From the NCBI GenBank assembly GCA_934096985.1, contig CAKONC010000006.1, positions 1 to 29,947 on the forward strand: 29,947 bases of DNA, read 5' to 3'. Positions 25,730 through 29,947 of this stretch are shown one piece after another. Below the pieces are notes generated by a model that had not been told where the DNA came from, made no database searches, and worked only from the letters and a program-made list of their open reading frames with translations. Each line of letters opens with the position of its first letter. The first letter of the stretch is position 1. Both the position numbers and the translations under genes were made by a program. The stretch is from an uncultured Bacilli bacterium. Its GTDB lineage: Bacteria > Bacillota_I > Bacilli_A > RF39 > UBA660.

Positions 25730-26905
25730 TTAAATATTAAGTGATTTTCTTTGATTAATATAATATTCTTGACATTTACCTGAAATTTTAGAAAAATCAT
25801 CTAAATTAAATTGCATTTGTTCTTGACTAATTTTACCATCACGAACTGCCTGTAATAATCTATTTGAATAAAATTTATAAAAAGTTGTTAATGTATTATT
25901 AACAAAATCAATATCAATTATACTTTCCATCATATGGGAGTCAAATGTCATGCAAAAAGATTCCCATGCATTTTCTATACCTAAAGTTCTATCAAATAAA
26001 TCTTTTACATAAAAAGTTGAATTATAATAACCATATAATAAATCGTTTATTGGTTTTCCATCTTTCAATACATCTAATCCTTTACCTTCCTCAAAAGATT
26101 TTTTAAAATCATTAAATGAACAACATGGATTTTGAAATGCTCTTATAATTACTCGCACAAGTGGGGTATATTTTACATACAAAGGATTAAACATATTTTT
26201 AGTACCATCAGGTAAAACGTCATGTGCTAAAGCATCCTCAGTATATGATTCAAAAAAATCTTCTGTAAGAATTTGCAAATGTTGTAATTGCTTTTTATCG
26301 ATTTGAAATCCATATTGTTCAGCAAATAATCTCATTTTATCCTCTGATGTTTGATTGGGCTTTTGATAAGATAAATAAGATTTAAATGCTAAAAATGTAG
26401 TTAATTCATTAAGAATTTCACTAATCATATGACCATAATCAGATTTTATTGATTTGCTAATAACTAATCCACCTAAATCCAGTTCAACTTCACCATCAAC
26501 TGTATTTCTACCTTCCGTTAAATTGATATTTTGTTTTTTAACAACCAAATGCCCAAATTCGTGTAATGATGATTTAGTTAGCCTCCCAAATGGTGTAAGA
26601 AATTCTTTGTATCTTAATTTATAATTTAATGGAAATATCATCCCGGCAGCGTCAATCGAGGTACTTACACTACTTTCCACAATTCCATTATAAACATTAT
26701 TATCTTTCACATAATTTTCCTCACCAAGATCAATTATAGTCACTAAATGGTTTTTTATAATATCTAAATATTTTTCAACATTTTCAGGTGATAATATTAA
26801 ACAATTAGCAAAAATACATTCTCCTACTACTTGCTTTTGTCTAGCATTTAAATCTTTGAATTTTTCTAAGCATAAAAGACGATTTATTTTTTCTTTTAAT
26901 TCCAT
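25730..26905 (-). CDS. Zinc-peptidase-like protein with HEFGH motif, family unknown
   Basis: A 391-residue soluble protein. It carries SSLHEFGHLVV (about 112-122), a zincin HExxH motif. About 48 residues on is ILNELTTFLAF, whose Glu could be the third ligand of a gluzincin. No named family is recognised. Between them lies a Gly/Asp/Glu-rich segment (RNTVDGEVELDLGGLVIS). The rest is helical. There is no signal peptide, so it would act inside the cell unless exported by another route. ATG 26905 is chosen because GGAGG stands 11 nt upstream; the in-frame ATG 26923 is itself part of that ATGGAGG segment. It borders the SEC-C remnant that ends the cassette-like array. Confidence 0.65.
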   Translation of the reverse strand: MELKEKINRLLCLEKFKDLNARQKQVVGECIFANCLILSPENVEKYLDIIKNHLVTIIDLGEENYVKDNNVYNGIVESSVSTSIDAAGMIFPLNYKLRYKEFLTPFGRLTKSSLHEFGHLVVKKQNINLTEGRNTVDGEVELDLGGLVISKSIKSDYGHMISEILNELTTFLAFKSYLSYQKPNQTSEDKMRLFAEQYGFQIDKKQLQHLQILTEDFFESYTEDALAHDVLPDGTKNMFNPLYVKYTPLVRVIIRAFQNPCCSFNDFKKSFEEGKGLDVLKDGKPINDLLYGYYNSTFYVKDLFDRTLGIENAWESFCMTFDSHMMESIIDIDFVNNTLTTFYKFYSNRLLQAVRDGKISQEQMQFNLDDFSKISGKCQEYYINQRKSLNI

Positions 26906-26959
26906 AATTTTATAATCCTCCATATTTATTTAATACTTTCTTTAATAAATGTTAGCAGA

Positions 26960-27148
26960 TTATATCTCTGGCACAGATGTATATAAAACAAGATATTTAC
27001 CACAACATTGTTTGTATTTCTTTCCGCTGCCGCAAGGCCTTTTGTATTGGGAATTTTGGCAGCTTTTGGGAGCACTTGGCGCGTTAATTCGGCACTTGGT
27101 TGCACTTGGGAGCACTCCGTAGCACTCGGCAAACCTAGCAGAACGTAT
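26960..27148 (-). pseudogene. SEC-C zinc-motif gene 3'-end remnant A
   Basis: One minus-strand frame is open for 62 codons and contains RPCGSGKKYKQCCG, the SEC-C metal-binding motif that usually ends SecA and many small proteins. The stretch before it (SAPKSCQNSQYKR) reads as linker but is built from the 10-bp phased repeat, so it is not convincing coding sequence. The first Cys of the usual CxC pair is absent. There is no start codon with a ribosome site, and after the motif the frame runs 13 codons into ordinary AT-rich DNA. I read it as a displaced gene tail. The DNA here is visibly richer in G+C than its surroundings. Confidence 0.6.
27072..27126. repeat. 10-bp-phased GCACT array
   Basis: GCACT occurs at 27072, 27092, 27102, 27112 and 27122, all in exact 10-bp register with one position skipped; most copies read (G/A)GCACTTGG or close. 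One copy per helical turn on the same DNA face suggests cooperative protein binding, for example arm-type integrase sites. Confidence 0.85.
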
Positions 27149-27164
27149 CTAAAAACGTATCTAA
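27143..27164. repeat. Direct-repeat pair ACGTATCTAA, left side of GH10 unit
   Basis: Two copies of ACGTATCTAA (27143-27152, 27155-27164), 12 bp apart start to start. The same sequence occurs as a pair at 28927-28947, on the other side of the GH10 gene, and nowhere else that I see as a pair. Confidence 0.88.
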
Positions 27165-27206
27165 AATTTGCCATTGTTGAAATTTTTACAATTTTTAAGT
27201 AATTCT

Positions 27207-28757
27207 TTATCTATGCTTATGAGAAGGCTCAGCACTTTCAAACTTTTGTTCTTCCGCTTGACTAAATTCTTGCTTTTCAATTAGTTTTTTATGTGTTGGA
27301 AATAAACCTCCACAAGCACTTGGAATTTGATGAATATCAGTGATACTTCCATCTGCTAAATAATTTGATCTTACTCTTTCTAAATTACAATCAATACCAT
27401 CAGTTAATGACCAATATGATATACCATCTAGATGTACTCCCGATTCACTAATAATGCTTGATATTTCTCCAATTTTTTGATGCTTATATTCATAAACTTG
27501 TTCTAGGGTTACTTCGGGATTATTTCCAAATACTCTAGGTATTTGAGTTCTTCCTAGTGACATATCAAATTCAGTAATTTGTATATGTTTTCCTGTTCTT
27601 TCTTGCAAGGTTCTAAAATCTTCAAAGCATCTTCTAATTTTATCTTCATCTTCACCAATTGTTATATGCATTTGTGAACCTAATGTATCAATTAATCCAG
27701 GTCTTTTAGAATCAATTTCCCCTAACACCTCTAGCACTTTTTTTCTTCTTTCATCATCTTCTAAGAATGGTTCGTTATATAAGAAACTTACGCCATCAGG
27801 TTTATGTTGTAAAGCATAATCAAAAGCTGGTAGAAGTTCATCCATAGTTATACCATATTTACTTTCCCAAATATTAAAATATTCTCCATTAGCATTCTTT
27901 TCAAAACTTACTATTTCATTAAATAAATCCACTGCATTTATTACTGGTACATCTTGTCCATTAACATTAAGTCTATGATTCAAATTATAATCATTAATAA
28001 AATTAATACTTTCTTTAACATAATCTTTTATAATTTCTAATATTTCTTCTTTAGATTTTCCAACAAATAGACTTTCCATACCATCTTTTACTAACAATGA
28101 ATGATATCTAACTTGTTTGCCATTTCGATATGCAAAACCTAAATCTCTTTTTGCAAAATAAAAATCAAATCTTTTATCAGGATTATTCTCATCATATAAA
28201 TCATTTACTACATTATATATTCTTCCAGATCCTATTAACATACTATTAAAACTATCTAAGTTACTATTTAACAAAACCATTTCTTCATATAAATCATCTG
28301 TTTTAAGTTGATCTCTTTCTGTAGAAACAAAATGATGACTCATATCAAATATTTCTTCATAATTGGTAGGATATTTATTTTTAATAAACTCTCTTAACCA
28401 AGACATAATTTCAGGTGAATTACTTGATACTGCATTTTTGATTATATCTATATCATTTTTTTGAATGCCACAATGTCTAAGTTTATTTTCTATCTTAGTT
28501 TCTCTATCTGCATCATGAAATACCATAGTATCTTGATAACTCTTAAAAACTCTTTGCTTAAAATCATCCAAAGGTAAAGTAATCAAGTTTTCTAAATCTT
28601 CTTTGCTATAATTATGTTTTATTTGGTCACAGTGAATAATAAAGTCAATTAGTTCACCACTATCTTTACATTGTATTATAGATAATAGGTCAATTTGTTC
28701 CGCACTAAAATATCCACCAACTATATTTGTATTAACTTGTAAATTATTTACATCCAT
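27207..28757 (-). CDS. Glycoside hydrolase family 10 protein (xylanase-like), no signal peptide
   Basis: A 516-residue protein whose part from about 160 on is a GH10 barrel, the endo-beta-1,4-xylanase family. Landmarks: GKQVRYHSLLV (213-223; the usual GKxxRGHTLVW), VDLFNEIVS (276-284) with acid/base E281, LYNEPFLED (326-334; usual YNDYN), IDTLGSQMHI (356-365), HIQITEFDMS (391-400) with nucleophile E396, and YWSLTDG (448-454). Both catalytic Glu are present. The N-terminal 150 residues are helical and unassigned, and there is no secretion signal, which is unusual for a xylanase. It has its own extended -10 promoter and an AGGAG ribosome site, and lies between matched direct-repeat pairs. Xylan as substrate is not assured. 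Confidence 0.87.
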   Translation of the reverse strand: MDVNNLQVNTNIVGGYFSAEQIDLLSIIQCKDSGELIDFIIHCDQIKHNYSKEDLENLITLPLDDFKQRVFKSYQDTMVFHDADRETKIENKLRHCGIQKNDIDIIKNAVSSNSPEIMSWLREFIKNKYPTNYEEIFDMSHHFVSTERDQLKTDDLYEEMVLLNSNLDSFNSMLIGSGRIYNVVNDLYDENNPDKRFDFYFAKRDLGFAYRNGKQVRYHSLLVKDGMESLFVGKSKEEILEIIKDYVKESINFINDYNLNHRLNVNGQDVPVINAVDLFNEIVSFEKNANGEYFNIWESKYGITMDELLPAFDYALQHKPDGVSFLYNEPFLEDDERRKKVLEVLGEIDSKRPGLIDTLGSQMHITIGEDEDKIRRCFEDFRTLQERTGKHIQITEFDMSLGRTQIPRVFGNNPEVTLEQVYEYKHQKIGEISSIISESGVHLDGISYWSLTDGIDCNLERVRSNYLADGSITDIHQIPSACGGLFPTHKKLIEKQEFSQAEEQKFESAEPSHKHR

Positions 28758-28777
28758 AACTATCTTCTCCTACTTAT

Positions 28778-28786
28778 ATTATACCA
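28778..28786 (-). promoter_or_regulatory. Extended -10 promoter of the GH10 gene
   Basis: TGGTATAAT on the minus strand, 21 nt before the ATG, with an AGGAG ribosome site between. The -35 is not convincing. The same TGGTATAAT box precedes the 143-residue gene of the neighbouring unit. Confidence 0.6.
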
Positions 28787-28841
28787 TTAAATATAAAATA
28801 TTTATTTTAAATTTACTCAATAAAATTATAAAATTCTAATT

Positions 28842-28947
28842 TTAGATACGTTTTGTATTCAATTTGAATTTAAAATTTAAGTGCACGTTTTACCCTTATT
28901 TTATAAGGATTTGCAAGGTTTTTATAACGTATCTAAAACGTATCTAA
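28842..28947. repeat. Right-side repeats of GH10 unit: ACGTATCTAA pair plus one inverted copy
   Basis: ACGTATCTAA occurs at 28927-28936 and 28938-28947, 11 bp apart, matching the pair at 27143-27164. An inverted copy, TTAGATACGT, stands at 28842-28851. Between them is a small hairpin, CCTTAT/ATAAGG (28894-28899, 28903-28908), followed by TTTGCAAGGTT. This resembles the CCCTTATTTTA...TTTGTGAGGTT element further right. Confidence 0.85.
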
Positions 28948-28992
28948 GAAAATGGACACTACAAAAATTACTCAAAATGTGGAATCATAGAA

Positions 28993-29023
28993 AAACCCGC
29001 AATCCCTTATTTTATGCGGGTTT
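28993..29023 (-). terminator. Hairpin B with T-run, next to SEC-C remnant B
   Basis: A 9-bp stem AAACCCGCA/TGCGGGTTT (28993-29001, 29015-29023) with loop ATCCCTTATTTTA. On the minus strand it is followed by TTTTTC, so it can act as intrinsic terminator just after SEC-C remnant B. A homologous hairpin stands beside SEC-C remnant C. Confidence 0.75.
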
Positions 29024-29029
29024 GTGAGG

Positions 29030-29083
29030 TTATTTACCACAACAGTTTTTGTACTTTTTCCCGCTTCCACAAGGTGTAAGTTC
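29030..29083 (-). pseudogene. SEC-C gene 3'-end remnant B
   Basis: Minus strand encodes ELTPCGSGKKYKNCCGK then TAA. The codon immediately upstream is a TAA, so only 17 residues remain open. This is a bare SEC-C tail with no start, again with one Cys instead of the CxC pair. The hairpin terminator follows 7 nt after the stop, the arrangement expected of a real gene end carried along as a fragment. Confidence 0.7.
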
Positions 29084-29104
29084 TTACAACTTTTCAGCAT
29101 ATTT

Positions 29105-29150
29105 TGCAATTTTATTGTAAGAAATGCAAATTTTTTGTAAGATTTGCAAC
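29105..29150. repeat. 10-bp-phased TTGTAAG/TGCAA array
   Basis: TTGTAAG at 29115 and 29135 alternates with TGCAA at 29105, 29125 and 29145. All are in 10-bp register, forming a 20-bp direct repeat (TTGTAAGAAATGCAAA, TTGTAAGATTTGCAAC). It occupies the same relative place beside SEC-C remnant B as the GCACT array does beside remnant A, but with an unrelated sequence. Confidence 0.75.
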
Positions 29151-29165
29151 AATACTTTTTGTGAA

Positions 29166-29185
29166 GGTATCTAGAAAGGTATCCA
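29166..29185. repeat. Direct-repeat pair GGTATCTA, left side of 143-aa unit
   Basis: GGTATCTA (29166-29173) and GGTATCCA (29178-29185), 12 bp apart. They match the pair at 29732-29751 on the other side of the 143-residue gene. Confidence 0.8.
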
Positions 29186-29220
29186 CATTTTGAAAAAATT
29201 ACCTATTCTAAATTACGGTT

Positions 29221-29652
29221 TTATCTACTTCTTCCATTTTCAATTGTAGGATTTTCATGCTGTGTATAAAATTCATTAGCTGATCTAACAGCTTCAAAGG
29301 ATGTATAATCTTTTCCGTCTTTTCCTTTATACATAAATTTGCGTTCCTCATCCCACATTTCTAAAATGTCTCGCATTAATTTAGCTACTTCAACACGAAC
29401 ATCAGCTACTAATGTTAGTCTAAAAATACTTGTTGCAAGTTGTTTCCATTTTCTTGCACCTCTTTCAGCACCATATATTTTTAAAATTTCATCTGGAACT
29501 TGGCTAAGAATTCTAGGTGATAAAGGATAAGCTTCTGGGTGTTTTGTAATATCCACTGAACCACTAAACGCACCTGCGGTTGGGTAAACTGATTTTATTG
29601 CATAATTTTGAATATTTTCAATTGCTTGTTCTAAAGAAATACTTTCATTCAT
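29221..29652 (-). CDS. Unrecognised 143-residue protein, cargo of second repeat-bounded unit
   Basis: A small soluble protein of unknown family. The central part (GAERGARKWKQLATSIFRLTLVADVRVEVAKLMRDILEMWDEERKFMY) is strongly helical and amphipathic. A short GKDGKDYTSFEAVRSANEFY segment and a polar tail follow. The N-terminal YAIKSVYPTAGAFSGSVDITKHPEAYPLSPRIL is loop-rich. ATG 29652 is chosen because AAAGGAGATG lies 6 nt upstream; the in-frame ATG 29670 precedes that ribosome site. Its own extended -10 (TGGTATAAT) is present. It is flanked on both sides by GGTATCTA repeat pairs. Confidence 0.72.
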   Translation of the reverse strand: MNESISLEQAIENIQNYAIKSVYPTAGAFSGSVDITKHPEAYPLSPRILSQVPDEILKIYGAERGARKWKQLATSIFRLTLVADVRVEVAKLMRDILEMWDEERKFMYKGKDGKDYTSFEAVRSANEFYTQHENPTIENGRSR

Positions 29653-29674
29653 AATATCATCTCCTTTCATAATT

Positions 29675-29683
29675 ATTATACCA
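29675..29683 (-). promoter_or_regulatory. Extended -10 promoter of the 143-aa gene
   Basis: TGGTATAAT on the minus strand, 22 nt before the chosen ATG with AAAGGAG between. It is identical to the box before the GH10 gene. Confidence 0.6.
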
Positions 29684-29731
29684 TAATTATTATTTTTTTA
29701 GATATTCTTACTAAAAAAGTACAATAAAAAG

Positions 29732-29770
29732 GGTATCTAAAAGGTATCTAAAGTGGTATTTTGGTCTAAA
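29732..29770. repeat. Direct repeats GGTATCTAA, right side of 143-aa unit
   Basis: GGTATCTAA at 29732-29740 and 29743-29751, then degenerate copies GGTATTTT (29755) and GGTCTAAA (29763), spaced 8-12 bp. They match the pair at 29166-29185. Confidence 0.85.
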
Positions 29771-29795
29771 AACACAATTTTTTTGTATCATGCAA

Positions 29796-29827
29796 AAAGC
29801 CCACAATCCCTTTATTTACGGGGCTTT
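29796..29827 (-). terminator. Hairpin C, homologous to hairpin B
   Basis: A 7-bp stem AAAGCCC/GGGCTTT (29796-29802, 29821-29827). The loop contains ACAATCCCTTTATTTACG, closely like hairpin B's GCAATCCCTTATTTTATG. It is followed on the minus strand by TTTTTGC. It sits just beyond the stop of SEC-C remnant C. Confidence 0.7.
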
Positions 29828-29833
29828 GTGAAC

Positions 29834-29935
29834 TCATCGACCACAACACTGCTTATATTTCTTTCCGCTGCCACATGAACTATATTTTCTAGTATTTATA
29901 GTATTTATTATATTATCATAACTATTGTTATTACT
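29834..29935 (-). pseudogene. SEC-C gene 3'-end remnant C (or end of a frameshifted gene)
   Basis: Minus strand encodes an Asn/Tyr/Thr-rich linker, then KYSSCGSGKKYKQCCGR and TGA. A TAA stands in frame 34 codons before the end, at the window edge, so no intact upstream gene is visible in this frame. Compared with remnants A and B the DNA of the motif is similar but not identical. It could be the tail of the target gene with a frameshift, or another displaced copy. Confidence 0.6.
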
Positions 29936-29947
29936 TTATTTACTAGA

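Noticed and set aside
26926..27174. Open frames on both strands over the SEC-C remnant A region (82 and 64 codons)
   Set aside because: They are other frames across the phased repeats and SEC-C tail; there is no ribosome site and no protein-like conservation pattern. The SEC-C reading in a third frame explains the DNA better.
27072..29770. CRISPR array
   Set aside because: Repeats are about 5-10 bp at 10-12 bp spacing or isolated pairs; there are no 23-37 bp repeats with spacers and no cas genes.
26960..29947. Classical integron
   Set aside because: No integrase gene is present and no attC-like folded sites with RYYYAAC/GTTRRRY boxes are seen; cargo genes have their own promoters.
20605..29947. 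Insertion sequence or prophage
   Set aside because: No transposase, recombinase or phage structural gene is visible in the window; any mobility must be supplied from elsewhere.

Overview
The window is a strongly AT-rich stretch of a Firmicutes-type chromosome, probably an uncultured gut Bacilli lineage close to Mollicutes/Erysipelotrichia (RF39-like). This placement is inferred from the 16S 5' end, the low GC and the gene families. Nearly every gene lies on the minus strand, co-oriented with a 16S rRNA gene whose 5' end is at the left edge. UGA is a stop codon here: it ends genes in ATGA overlaps, and a frameshift-controlled prfB (RF2) is present. The genetic code is therefore standard, unlike that of mycoplasmas.

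Left part (1-10.6 kb), conserved core. It holds the rRNA promoter and 16S start; a nucleoside tri-/diphosphatase (DUF402); an S41 C-terminal processing protease; a membrane-anchored unknown; a LolA/GerS-like lipoprotein; a lone plus-strand DUF378 membrane protein; the c-di-AMP synthase pair cdaA-cdaR; and an operon of prepilin-like gene, rnr, smpB, DUF3048 gene and a small membrane protein. Clear intrinsic terminators separate these units.

Middle part (10.6-20.7 kb), one long minus-strand run. In transcription order it holds a DHHW/GDS esterase-like protein, an MBOAT O-acyltransferase, a BrnQ-type transporter, two tandem paralogous membrane proteins, prfB with its +1 frameshift site, a VanY-like peptidase, tilS, ftsH and secG, closed by a terminator. 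The first two probably acylate a cell-surface polymer. The others serve translation termination, cell-wall trimming, tRNA modification, membrane proteolysis and secretion.

Right part (20.7-29.9 kb), accessory. It holds a frameshifted beta-helix surface-protein gene with a hairpin over its start, a protein with a possible ADP-ribosyltransferase-like layout, an M32 carboxypeptidase, two unrecognised proteins, an HEFGH zinc-peptidase-like protein, a GH10 glycosidase without signal peptide, and an unrecognised 143-residue protein.

The most interesting structure is at 26.96-29.95 kb. Two genes, each with its own promoter, sit in two consecutive units. Each unit is bounded by its own matched pair of about 10-bp direct repeats (ACGTATCTAA around the GH10 gene, GGTATCTA around the 143-aa gene). 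The units are separated by three degenerate copies of the 3' end of a SEC-C zinc-motif gene. Conserved hairpins and two unrelated 10-bp-phased repeat arrays lie in the spacers. I read this as a tandem array of small integrase-less integrative units stacked at a SEC-C gene end, with arm-type integrase sites. That reading is inference; the repeats themselves are directly visible.
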